A stretch of DNA of 64,000 nucleotides, taken from the NCBI RefSeq assembly GCF_009765445.1, contig NZ_WHOY01000031.1, positions 3,939,606-4,003,605 on the forward strand, written 5' to 3'. The position numbers were made by a program, and so were the translations under genes. Below are positions 9,107-16,980 of this stretch, piece after piece (the stretch's first letter is position 1; each line of letters opens with the position of its first letter). Under the pieces are notes generated by a model that did no database searches, was not told the origin of the DNA, and saw only the letters and a list, made by a program, of their open reading frames with translations. The DNA comes from Pantoea sp. BAV 3049 (GTDB lineage Bacteria > Pseudomonadota > Gammaproteobacteria > Enterobacterales > Enterobacteriaceae).

Positions 9107-9868
9107 TCAGATGGTCTGACCGCCGGACACCTCGATTCTTTGTGCGTTCACCCAGCGGTTATCTGTTCCCAGCAGGGAGGCAATCATTGGCCCGATATCA
9201 TCAGGTACGCCTACGCGACCAAGTGCGGTCATGTCTGCGAACTGCTTGTTAAGGTCAGGGATATCTCGTACAGCTCCACCCAGGAAGTCAGTTTCAATCG
9301 CACCTGGTGCGACGGTGTTTGCCGTGATGCCGCGACTTCCCAGCTCTTTGGCCAGATAGAGCGTAAGGATCTCAACTGCGCCTTTTGCTGCTGAATAGGC
9401 GGAAAAACCAGGAAAAGAGACGCGGGTCAGACCGCTTGAGAAGTTAACAATGCGGCCGCCGTCTGCCAGTAAAGGGAGCAGCGCTTGAGTCAGAAAGAAC
9501 ACGCCTTTTACATGCGTATTGAACAGCGCATCGAATTGTTCTTCCGTCGTTTCATTAAAGTTAGCCATTACGCCCTGGCCGGCATTATTGATCAGATGAT
9601 CAAAACTCTCTCTATGCCAGACAGACGAGAGCGCGGCGCTGACGTCATGACTGAAATGTTTCAAAGAGGCTAATTGCGTGACATCAAGGTGAAGCGCGAT
9701 CGCTTTTTGCCCCAGAGCTTCGATTTCCGTCACCACCGCCTGCGCTGCTTTTGCATCACTGCGATAAGTGATAATCACGTCGCCGCCATGTCGGGCAATA
9801 CTTAATGCTGTATTACGTCCTAAACCACGGTTTGCCCCGGTGACCAGAGATATTTTTGCAGATGTCAT
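9107..9868 (-). CDS. Short-chain dehydrogenase/reductase (SDR) family oxidoreductase
   Basis: A 253-residue classical SDR. The NAD(P)-binding TGANRGLG lies at residues ~9-16, the NNAG motif near 94, the catalytic Ser in NFSSGLT near 145 and the YSAAK active-site Tyr/Lys near 158-162. The C-terminal SGGQTI is typical. The Arg after the glycine-rich motif region (TYRSD) suggests NADP(H) preference. It is divergent from a broken AraC-type regulator (10131 onwards), the usual arrangement for such SDR genes, so it may now be unregulated. Substrate unknown. Confidence 0.88.
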   Translation of the reverse strand: MTSAKISLVTGANRGLGRNTALSIARHGGDVIITYRSDAKAAQAVVTEIEALGQKAIALHLDVTQLASLKHFSHDVSAALSSVWHRESFDHLINNAGQGVMANFNETTEEQFDALFNTHVKGVFFLTQALLPLLADGGRIVNFSSGLTRVSFPGFSAYSAAKGAVEILTLYLAKELGSRGITANTVAPGAIETDFLGGAVRDIPDLNKQFADMTALGRVGVPDDIGPMIASLLGTDNRWVNAQRIEVSGGQTI

Positions 9869-10130
9869 TTTGCTGCCCTTATACGTGTTGAGTGTACAAC
9901 TATAATGAGGCGGTTAAACACGATGCGGAATACCTAAAACCCTGCTGTTTTTTGCTTAATCATGCAAAAATTTTTTTGCTCATTGATGGTGTTAAAACGT
10001 TCCGAAGCGAAGCTGTTTATTTTTATTTTTTTAATTATTTGATAAATAAGTTTTAAAATGGAGTTGTTGTCAGAAATAAGAGGGGGGGGGTAAGTTAACT
10101 CAACTTCTTTACTTACCTTTTCCTGTAAAC
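9869..10130. promoter_or_regulatory. Divergent promoter region with a nine-G tract
   Basis: The 262-bp gap between the SDR gene and the disrupted araC-type gene. It is A+T-rich and contains nine consecutive G at 10082-10090, about 40 bp before the araC start. Homopolymers of this length are prone to slippage. No operator is recognised. Confidence 0.35.
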
Positions 10131-10965
10131 ATGAATGTTCCACTCTTAACGGTCGTCCGGCACTATGCTGAGAGCCATGCACCTGAAGCTTCGTTTATTC
10201 AGACTCCAATACCTGGGCTGGTGATACTGCGCGAAACGCAGCCTGGTGAGTTGCAATACGCGATATCTAAGCCGCTGGTTGCCGTGATCCTGCAAGGGGG
10301 GGAAATACGTTGCGATGGGGAGCCTGGCATTTGATTTTGGTCCGGGGGAATCGCTGTTAATCACGATGGATGTTCCCACGGTAAGCCAGATAACCATTGC
10401 CACACCGGCTGCACCGTACTACTCGTTGGTCTTCGAACTTGATATTGCGCTGATTGAAAGCCTGGTGGCTGAGATTAGTTCCTCACAGGCTAAGTCAGGG
10501 GAGGCGGTTCAGGTTGAAAAAACCGAGGAAGAGGTGGCGGATGTGCTATTGCGCATGATGAAGCTCTTTTCCCGACCTGCATCAATGCCGATCCTGCAAC
10601 AATCACTGGTGCGTGAATTACATTACTGGTTGCTGACCGGTCGTCATGGTGCTGCGATTCTGGCGCTGCTGGCGGCCCGTCTGCAGCAGCGTCAGAGCGC
10701 GTACGCCGTGCTGTTTGATGCGCTGCTGTCGCTGTCGGGTAGCGAAGTGGAGCCTGATGCGCTGCAGATGCAGGTCGAGAAGGAAGCCCGTGACGACACG
10801 CCTGCCGCGCTGGATGCGGTGTGGGAAGAGGAGCAGATTAAGTTCCTCGGCGAGCAGGGGTGTACTTCCGCTCAGCAGGCTGCGCACCAGCGTCGTTTTT
10901 CCGGAGCGGTTGTGCCGCAGTATCTGGACGTGGCAGAGGCCACTCAGCGTTCCAAAGGACATTAA
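10131..10965 (+). pseudogene. Disrupted AraC-family regulator fused to the C-terminal part of NarJ
   Basis: The 5' part encodes the N-terminal effector-binding domain of an AraC-family regulator. It starts MNVPLLTVVRHYAESHAPEA at 10131 and reaches KPLVAVILQGG, then leaves frame at a seven-G run (10296-10302). With six G the frame would read VILQGGKYVAMGSLAFDFGP and continue normally through ESLLITMDVPTVSQIT. Near 10648-10660, after LLTGRHGAAI, where the helix-turn-helix domain should follow, the same frame switches to ILALLAARLQQRQSAYAV and ends in [17 protein letters not shown]. That is the last ~100 residues of the ~236-residue nitrate reductase assembly chaperone NarJ. The regulator has therefore lost DNA binding and NarJ has lost its N-terminal half. 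Stop is two bases before narI. Deletion between two unrelated genes is the simplest reading; assembly error must be excluded. Confidence 0.88.
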
Positions 10966-10967
10966 TT

Positions 10968-11645
10968 ATGCACTTTCTAAATCTGTTCTTTTTCGATATC
11001 TATCCGTACCTGGCGGGTGCGGTGTTCCTGATTGGCAGCTGGCTGCGCTATGATTACGGCCAGTACAGCTGGCGCGCGGGTTCCAGCCAGATGCTGGATA
11101 AAAAAGGCATGCGTCTGGCATCGAACCTGTTCCACATCGGCATAATTGGCATCTTTGGTGGGCATTTTGTGGGGTTACTGACCCCACACTGGGTATATGA
11201 ATCCTTCCTGCCGATTGCCGCCAAGCAAATGCTGGCGATGGTGGCGGGTGGAATTTGCGGGCTGATGACGCTGGTGGGTGGAGGATTGTTACTGAAACGC
11301 CGTCTGACCAACCCGCGCGTGCGGGCAACCAGCAGCGTGGGCGATATTCTGATCCTCTCGCTGCTGGTCATTCAGGCCAGTCTGGGATTGTTGACCATTG
11401 TCTTCTCCACTCAGCATCTGGATGGCTCTGAGATGATGAAGCTGGCTGGCTGGGCACAGGCTGTTGTCAGCTTCCAGGCCGGTGCAGCACAGCATCTTGA
11501 AGGCGTGGCGCTGGTTTATCGGGTACATATGGTGCTGGGTATGACGCTGTTCCTGCTGTTCCCGTTCTGCCGTCTGGTGCATATCTGGAGTGCGCCGGTG
11601 GAATATCTCACCCGTCGTTATCAGCTGGTGCGTAATCGTCGCTGA
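10968..11645 (+). CDS. narI: Respiratory nitrate reductase gamma subunit NarI (orphan)
   Basis: Membrane cytochrome b subunit that passes quinol electrons to NarGH. Start ATG 10968 lies two bases after the narJ-derived stop, as in intact nar operons. The product is 225 residues, the same as the E. coli protein, with five membrane segments. All four haem ligands are present: His56 and His66 ([14 protein letters not shown]), His187 and His205. No narG or narH is in the window and narJ is truncated, so no complete NarGHI complex can be made from this locus. It is an apparently undamaged gene in a dead operon, which points to a recent deletion. Confidence 0.96.
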   Translation: MHFLNLFFFDIYPYLAGAVFLIGSWLRYDYGQYSWRAGSSQMLDKKGMRLASNLFHIGIIGIFGGHFVGLLTPHWVYESFLPIAAKQMLAMVAGGICGLMTLVGGGLLLKRRLTNPRVRATSSVGDILILSLLVIQASLGLLTIVFSTQHLDGSEMMKLAGWAQAVVSFQAGAAQHLEGVALVYRVHMVLGMTLFLLFPFCRLVHIWSAPVEYLTRRYQLVRNRR

Positions 11646-11840
11646 GTCAAATATTGTTGCAAGTTTGTTGTTTATGTTGAGACGTTGGTCAGCGTAACGG
11701 CCAGATTTATTGATTACACTTCCTGTACTTGTGAGCGCCGGGACGGATCCTGACAGTATCCCGGTGGCTCATTCCAGTGTTCGCTGTGGTACTGGCTCAG
11801 GGATCTCGCCAGCGAGCGCATCATAAACAGGTGTGTACAG

Positions 11841-12992
11841 ATGATCATTTCAGCCTCAACGGACTACCGGGCAGCGGCGAAGCGCAGGCTGCCTCCTTTC
11901 CTGTTTCACTACATTGATGGCGGCGCCTACAGCGAGCATACACTTCGTCGTAATACCGCCGATTTAGCCGACATCGCGCTGCGTCAGCGCATCCTTAACA
12001 ACATGTCCGAGCTGAGCCTGGAAACCACGCTTTTCGATGAAAAGCTGGCGATGCCGGTGGTGCTGGCACCGGTTGGTCTGACCGGGATGTATGCCCGCCG
12101 TGGCGAAGTGCAGGCCGCGAGAGCCGCCGCGAAGAAAGGCATTCCCTTCACTCTCTCCACCGTTTCCGTTTGTCCAATCGAAGAAGTCGCTCCTGCAATT
12201 AACCGCCCGATGTGGTTCCAGCTGTACGTGTTGAAAGACCGGGGCTTTATGCGTAATGCGCTGGAGCGGGCGCAGGCAGCAGGCGTGAAAACGCTGGTGT
12301 TCACGGTGGATATGCCGGTTCCCGGCGCGCGTTACCGTGATGCCCATTCAGGCATGAGCGGGCCGAATGCGGCGCAGCGCCGCATTCTGCAGGCAGTGAT
12401 GCATCCGCAGTGGACGTGGGACGTGGGGCTGAACGGCAAGCCGCATGACCTGGGCAACGTGTCTGCCTATCGCGGCAAGCCGACCACGCTGGAAGATTAT
12501 ATCGGCTGGCTGGGTGCGAACTTCGATCCCTCCATTTCGTGGAAAGATCTGGAGTGGATCCGGGAGTTCTGGAAGGGACCGATGATCATTAAAGGCATTC
12601 TGGATCCGCAGGATGCAAAAGACGCGGTGAGCTTTGGCGCGGATGGCATTGTGGTGTCGAATCACGGTGGCAGGCAGCTGGACGGTGTGCTTTCAACTGC
12701 GCGGGCGCTGCCAGCGATTGCGGATGCGGTAAAAGGCGATATTAAAATCCTTGCTGACTCGGGCATCCGTACCGGACTGGACGTGGTGCGGATGATTGCG
12801 CTGGGGGCGGACAGCGTGATGCTGGGCAGGGCATTTGTCTATGCACTGGCGGCGGGGGGAGAAGCGGGGGTGATGAATCTGCTGGAGCTGTTTGAGAAAG
12901 AGATGCGGGTGGCGATGACGCTGACCGGCGCAAAATCTATTGCGGAGATTACGCGCGATTCGCTGGTGTCGCTTTCAACTGCTGCACAGTGA
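11841..12992 (+). CDS. lldD: L-lactate dehydrogenase (FMN, quinone-linked)
   Basis: Oxidises L-lactate to pyruvate at the inner membrane and passes electrons to quinone. The 383 residues show the FMN alpha-hydroxy acid dehydrogenase fold: [15 protein letters not shown] near the N-terminus, substrate-binding motifs around [10 protein letters not shown], and the catalytic His275 in SNHGGRQLD, the same number as in E. coli. The C-terminal [20 protein letters not shown] binds phosphate of FMN. It stands alone, without the lldP permease or lldR regulator that flank it in E. coli, and the stop abuts a repeat element. The 195-bp gap after narI should hold its own promoter. Confidence 0.95.
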   Translation: MIISASTDYRAAAKRRLPPFLFHYIDGGAYSEHTLRRNTADLADIALRQRILNNMSELSLETTLFDEKLAMPVVLAPVGLTGMYARRGEVQAARAAAKKGIPFTLSTVSVCPIEEVAPAINRPMWFQLYVLKDRGFMRNALERAQAAGVKTLVFTVDMPVPGARYRDAHSGMSGPNAAQRRILQAVMHPQWTWDVGLNGKPHDLGNVSAYRGKPTTLEDYIGWLGANFDPSISWKDLEWIREFWKGPMIIKGILDPQDAKDAVSFGADGIVVSNHGGRQLDGVLSTARALPAIADAVKGDIKILADSGIRTGLDVVRMIALGADSVMLGRAFVYALAAGGEAGVMNLLELFEKEMRVAMTLTGAKSIAEITRDSLVSLSTAAQ

Positions 12993-12999
12993 TTGGTGT

Positions 13000-13097
13000 C
13001 GGTCAGACCCGGTGCAGTCGGGACGGCGTGAATACGTCCATGTAGCCTTGATTGCCGCGTCCATGCGGCAAACACCCGCCACCACCGGGTCTGACCG
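13000..13097. repeat. Palindromic intergenic element, copy 1
   Basis: A ~98-bp element bounded by perfect 15-bp inverted arms: GGTCAGACCCGGTG at 13001-13014 and CACCGGGTCTGACC at 13083-13096, each extended by one more pair. Between them lies a second palindromic core, CCGCGTCCATGCGG. The similarity to copy 2 (13220-13317) extends outwards from the arms, from about 12989 to 13130. It begins at the lldD stop codon. As RNA it would fold into one long hairpin. The element is not ERIC, BOX or REP by sequence. Confidence 0.85.
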
Positions 13098-13219
13098 CCA
13101 CCCGCGAACTTCTGAGTTGTGGGTGAGTGAAACCTGAGTCGCTGATGTAAACCTTTCTCACTCTGTTCAGAGATCGGTTTCGGTCAAATCTGCTTAGCTG
13201 CCCTCATAGTGATCGGTGT

Positions 13220-13317
13220 CGGTCAGATCCGGTGCAGTCGGGACGGCGTAAATACGTCCATGTAGCCTTGATTGCCGCGTCCATGCGGCAAACACCCGCC
13301 AGCACCGGGTCTGACCG
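13220..13317. repeat. Palindromic intergenic element, copy 2
   Basis: Direct repeat of the 13000-13097 element with only a few differences. The arms are GGTCAGATCCGGTG (13221-13234) and CACCGGGTCTGACC (13303-13316), with one mismatch. The two copies are 220 bp apart in the same orientation and together fill the 332-bp gap between lldD and the small gene ending at 13325. No coding potential is seen in the gap. Confidence 0.85.
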
Positions 13318-13324
13318 CCGCCCA

Positions 13325-13573
13325 CTAATTTCGGAGTTGTTGGTGAGTGGAAATCAAAATCCCTGATGTGTTTCTTTCTCGGCTTTTGAGCGCTCCCAGC
13401 ACTGTACACATCGGGAAGCCGATCAAAAATATCGATGCATTCAGCGACATCTGATCTTCACCATGCACTGGCCCTACAAAAAACTTTGCGATCAGGGGGA
13501 ATACTGCCCACATGAGACCGCCACCGCAGATTGCCCCTGACAGAGAAAATAAGGTTATTTTTAATATCTTCAT
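13325..13573 (-). CDS. Small membrane protein of unknown function
   Basis: An 82-residue protein with two hydrophobic stretches, ITLFSLSGAICGGGLMWAVF (residues ~6-25) and ASIFLIGFPMCTVLGAL (~47-63), joined by a short polar loop. A good ribosome site, GGAAGA, lies four bases before the ATG at 13573, which supports a real gene. The TAG stop at 13327-13325 lies just outside palindromic copy 2. I do not recognise the family. The polar C-terminal tail could be partly derived from repeat-adjacent sequence. Confidence 0.5.
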   Translation of the reverse strand: MKILKITLFSLSGAICGGGLMWAVFPLIAKFFVGPVHGEDQMSLNASIFLIGFPMCTVLGALKSRERNTSGILISTHQQLRN

Positions 13574-14159
13574 TGTATCTTCCAGAACCAGATTTCTTTG
13601 GATTTAAAGAAATCGCTGTACACGCCATCCCAATGAACGCCCAACTGTATTCGGAAACATCCCCTAAAAGGGGCAATGCGCAGGGCATTAGCCATCTCTT
13701 CGGCGCGGAGGACGTGGCCGTCTTTTTTTGGGTGATGCCAGCAGGACGCGGCCTTTAAGCGCGTGACGTCACTATGTGGTTTTGTGAGATTGATGTAAAG
13801 TTTGGATGCGATATTCTATTTAAATTATAGGGAAAATGTTTTTTCACGATGGAGTTTTTTAATTTCTTCCGTTTTATTTACAACTGCCAACATCTAACAT
13901 ATATGTGAAAAACGCATAAAATAATTAACAATTTTTAGTTTTTTCGCTTGTGGGTAAATTCGCAATTTCTGGATGTACATTCAGATGGATGACCTGTCAT
14001 TTCATGATTTTTACCTTGTTTTTCGAGACAGATTCCAGAATGGATTTAATCTCAACTTATTGAAGAAAAAAACCTTTGTACAGTATTGACGGAAAAGAGC
14101 AGAGGAATATAGTGGGCAGGCACCGAATAAAAAAGGTGGCAGTAAATAGCGAGACCCGC
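13574..14159. other. Long AT-rich non-coding stretch
   Basis: About 590 bp with no gene I can support. The part up to ~13770 has mixed composition, while 13780-14100 is strongly A+T-rich with many stop codons in all frames. It probably includes the promoter of the gene at 14213 and may be the remains of lost genes. No insertion sequence ends are visible. Confidence 0.5.
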
Positions 14160-14203
14160 CAGTGTTGAAGCACTGACGAGCCTCTGACCATAATGTTATG
14201 AGG
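14160..14203 (+). promoter_or_regulatory. Two-hairpin leader that can mask a ribosome-binding site
   Basis: First hairpin: CAGTG (14160-14164) pairs with CACTG (14171-14175). Second: CATA (14089+100, i.e. 14189-14192) pairs with TATG (14197-14200), and CCT (14181-14183) can pair with AGG (14201-14203). The second fold covers GAGG at 14200-14203, the ribosome-binding site of the ATG at 14213. Translation of the downstream gene may therefore be conditional. Confidence 0.45.
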
Positions 14204-14212
14204 ACTAACACC

Positions 14213-14674
14213 ATGGCTGTAAAACAGTTTACTCAAACTCGCCCTGAATTTATACATCTTTCCCCGTTAACCAGCGGAATGGACTTTATCGACCTGGCGG
14301 AATATAACGAGCGCCTCGTTTCTGTTCTGATGGAAACAGATATTTCTGCGGAGCGCTTCGCAATTTATGAAAAAATAGCAGGCAGTCTTGAGCATTTGCA
14401 GTTGGCTTTTGACGAACCTGTTCCGGATTATCGTCTCCCGCAGCTCACTGCATCAGACGCAACGGATTTTCATCACACCGCGTTTGTCGCCGAGCCTGAA
14501 GCCATCACCAGATACTGCCGTGCCTTAACTCAGGTATTACTCAGCCGCGCAGCGGATTCAGAGACTCAGGAAGTGCTTACCGAATTGCTGTTCGATCTGG
14601 TGAACTTTCAGGTTGAGGATCTGAAAGCGACGCGCTACACCGAGACGTACAGTGGGATGGTCCAGGTCAGGTAA
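14213..14674 (+). CDS. Protein of unknown function (153 residues)
   Basis: The start ATG 14213 follows GAGG at 14200-14203 by nine bases; an in-frame ATG at 14198 is less likely. The product begins MAVKQFTQTRPEFIHLSPLT and is a soluble, acidic, mostly helical protein without signal peptide or obvious motif. A stretch rich in Glu and Leu (ETQEVLTELLFDLVNFQVED) near the C-terminus may form a helix for contacts. I do not recognise the family. It precedes yajD by 125 bp in the same direction and sits in the repeat-rich island. Confidence 0.7.
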   Translation: MAVKQFTQTRPEFIHLSPLTSGMDFIDLAEYNERLVSVLMETDISAERFAIYEKIAGSLEHLQLAFDEPVPDYRLPQLTASDATDFHHTAFVAEPEAITRYCRALTQVLLSRAADSETQEVLTELLFDLVNFQVEDLKATRYTETYSGMVQVR

Positions 14675-14799
14675 AAAATGTCCTTGTGCCACTTGAATCA
14701 GCTCTATTTTGTGGCAGAAGGGGTTATCCGGACAAAGTGGTAAGTGATATATTGAGCCATTCTCGTAAAACGCTCTCTTTGAAACAGGTAACACCGGCA

Positions 14800-15147
14800 A
14801 TGGTTCTGATTCCAAAAAACTATATGCGGCTGGAAAGCGGCTACCGTGAGAAAGCACTAAAAATCTACCCATGGGTATGCGGACGCTGCTCGCGTGAGTT
14901 TGTTTATTCAAATCTCCGCGAATTAACGGTTCACCATATCGATCACGACCATACCAATAACCCGGAAGATGGCAGTAATTGGGAGTTGTTGTGCCTGTAT
15001 TGTCATGACCACGAACATTCGAAGTACACGGAAGCTGACCAGTACGGCACAACCGTTGTGGCAGGAGAGGATGCGCAAAAAGATGTTGGTGAAGCAACCT
15101 ACAATCCGTTTGCCGATCTGAAGTCGATGCTTAATAAAAAGAAGTAA
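14800..15147 (+). CDS. yajD: HNH nuclease-family protein YajD
   Basis: A 115-residue protein almost identical in length and sequence to E. coli YajD. The start at ATG 14800 gives MVLIPKNYMRLESGYREKAL; the reading frame is open upstream to a GTG at 14686, but that extension is not conserved. It contains zinc-binding CGRC and CLYC pairs and the HNH core HHIDHDHTNN ending in HDHEH. The biochemical role of YajD is not established; an HNH endonuclease fold is clear. In E. coli the gene is elsewhere on the chromosome, so its presence in this island indicates relocation. Confidence 0.93.
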   Translation: MVLIPKNYMRLESGYREKALKIYPWVCGRCSREFVYSNLRELTVHHIDHDHTNNPEDGSNWELLCLYCHDHEHSKYTEADQYGTTVVAGEDAQKDVGEATYNPFADLKSMLNKKK

Positions 15148-15427
15148 TGTCCGCTAATGGCATGTATGGGGCAATAGCATGACTACAGTCCGCTATGAGC
15201 GAAGTGCGGACATTGGCAGCCTCAACAACATGACTGGCATTGAGGAGTATTAATCAGCGGGGAGCAAGTCACCCCATCTCTAATGGCAAACGGGCTGGTG
15301 GCCTGCCGTTACCGAGTCTCAGGCAGCGGATAAAATTACACATAGTTCGAGAAATATGTTAACGCAACGAGTGATATCCGCTTGTTTATCTGGAAAAAAG
15401 TGTTGGTTTTCTAATTCATTTCCATTG

Positions 15428-16390
15428 CTAAAATAAATCTTCTTTTATTCTATAAAAATCTGATATTTTCTCAAGCGCTGATGTAGGAATGGTTTTTTTG
15501 TTTATACTCAAACCTGTTTCGGTTTTTTTTAGTTTTGCAATGATGTATTCATCATCGATATAATCCGCTCTCTCGCCAATGAAATTTATTATGTACTCTT
15601 TTGCTTTTAAAACTTTTGTTATGTGATATTTTTCATTGAATAGAATATACACTTTGAAAATAGAATTAATGTGCTCATTAAAAATAGGCATTATTGGGAA
15701 AGATTCATCCATCTGTGTTAGGTCAGCCTTTACCAGAGCCCCCCATTTAGAAAACCCCCGAATTAATTCATCTCTAATAAAATATACGATTAACTCTACA
15801 CTTAAAGTACTACTGGTTTCATCAAGTGATTTTGATATCGTGTATGAAAGTGGTGGCATTCCACAATGCTGAACAAAATTTCTGAGCTTATACATGAATC
15901 TATATGAAAACTTGCTGTCAAATTCATTTCCCGTCAGCGCTTTAAACTCGAAAAATTCCGTTGAATCCTCCCCATACTGCCTGTTAATACTGGTTTCCAT
16001 ATGGTCAAGTAAAGTTTTAACTGACATCATATAGTTCAGTATTCGTGTATTCAAAAAGAATGGGAAGGTTTTGAAGGGATATGAGCCAATAAAAGAAGGT
16101 TCTTTGGCTACTTTTATAATCGTTTCATTCAGAAGTTCCATTAGTGACTCATAGTTTAATCTTACATATTCTACTAAAGAAAAGTCATTCACAAACTCCA
16201 TGAGCATATTTCTCTGTGCTTCATAGATTTCAATTTCCTTATTACCAAGAGGTCTTATTTCATTTATTTTGTTTACTTCACTTCCATCGGAAATTGATTC
16301 TTTAGCTAGGATTATAGTGGATTCGCTCAAGCTTACCTCTCTGATTAGTTTTCTATTATCAATATGGAACCCTATAAGGGCACACTTCAT
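15428..16390 (-). CDS. AT-rich lone protein with a HEPN-like R-x4-H motif
   Basis: A 320-residue protein whose gene is far richer in A+T than its neighbours, a sign of recent horizontal transfer. Residues 164-180 read RFMYKLRNFVQHCGMPP: R170-N171-x3-H175 fits the R-x4-6-H motif, with a polar residue after Arg, of HEPN-domain ribonucleases. The motif is preceded by helical sequence, as expected for the HEPN bundle. No partner nucleotidyltransferase, antitoxin or second defence gene adjoins it. HEPN assignment is by motif only; many HEPN proteins act in toxin-antitoxin or anti-phage systems, but this one could also be a host protein of unknown role. The TAG or TAA-rich 3' side has no clear terminator. 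Confidence 0.6.
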   Translation of the reverse strand: MKCALIGFHIDNRKLIREVSLSESTIILAKESISDGSEVNKINEIRPLGNKEIEIYEAQRNMLMEFVNDFSLVEYVRLNYESLMELLNETIIKVAKEPSFIGSYPFKTFPFFLNTRILNYMMSVKTLLDHMETSINRQYGEDSTEFFEFKALTGNEFDSKFSYRFMYKLRNFVQHCGMPPLSYTISKSLDETSSTLSVELIVYFIRDELIRGFSKWGALVKADLTQMDESFPIMPIFNEHINSIFKVYILFNEKYHITKVLKAKEYIINFIGERADYIDDEYIIAKLKKTETGLSINKKTIPTSALEKISDFYRIKEDLF

Positions 16391-16643
16391 CTATAATATA
16401 TCGGCTTAAGTTGCCAAGAATAGCACCACTTTGATCAATATTATAAGTTTTTTATTCCCCTCTGCGCCTGCATACCACCAACGTCCGCTTCTGGCACGAA
16501 GCCGACTTTCAGAACTGAACAATTAAACTTATATCAAAATGAATACCCTGTTTGAGGAGCTAGCCTTCCGAAAACTCATCCAACCCAAACTCTTTTGCCA
16601 CAAACCACTGTGTCCCATCGCAGCAACACCTTAGCTAATGGCA

Positions 16644-16744
16644 GGAGGGGCTATACGGATAAGCGGACTGTGTCGCGCATGGACGCGCGACTCAAGCCAT
16701 CAGGGACGATTTAACGGCGTGTCCGTGTTCCGTATAGCCCCTCC
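16644..16744. repeat. Palindromic intergenic element, divergent copy 3 (inverted)
   Basis: A 101-bp element with perfect 16-bp arms, GGAGGGGCTATACGGA (16644-16659) and TCCGTATAGCCCCTCC (16729-16744). The interior, read on the minus strand, resembles the interior of the 13000-13097 and 13220-13317 elements, sharing the palindrome CGCGTCCATGCG and similar flanks (GGCTTGAGTCG against GCCTTGATTGC). The arms are different in sequence, so arms and core evolve separately. Confidence 0.75.
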
Positions 16745-16980
16745 AGCTACTGCAGCACTTTCAGCGACTAAACACACCTACCCGAGAATATTAGTGCTTA
16801 CCATTCGGCAGCGGCACTTTCAGCGACTAACAACACCAACCTGCGAATACTAGCGCCCACAACCCACCAGCGGCACTTTTAACGACTAAACGCACCGACC
16901 CGCGAACACTAGCACTCACCACCCCACCAGTAGCCCTCCCAGCGACCCAACCGCAAACATCAGCGCTCCCCACTCCGCCA
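16745..16980. repeat. Four degenerate ~59-bp tandem repeats
   Basis: The phrase CAGCGGCACTTTCAGCGACTA recurs in related form, with the CACTTT-type hexamers starting at 16756, 16815 and 16874 (spacing 59) and a decayed fourth unit near 16934. Each unit continues with a variant of ACCCGCGAATACTAGCGCCC and CACCAG. The last unit runs into the 3' end of the DJ-1/PfpI gene, whose stop is at 16960. The section 16391-16640 before these repeats has nothing I can identify. Confidence 0.8.

Noticed and set aside
13000-13317. ERIC or REP elements
   Set aside because: The core and arms do not match the ERIC or REP consensus; only size and palindromic nature are similar.
13574-14159. Prophage remnant
   Set aside because: No phage gene, integrase or attachment repeats could be identified; only AT-rich non-coding sequence is visible.
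16745-16980. Possible CRISPR array
   Set aside because: Units are degenerate along their whole length, there are no unique spacers between constant repeats, and no cas genes are present.
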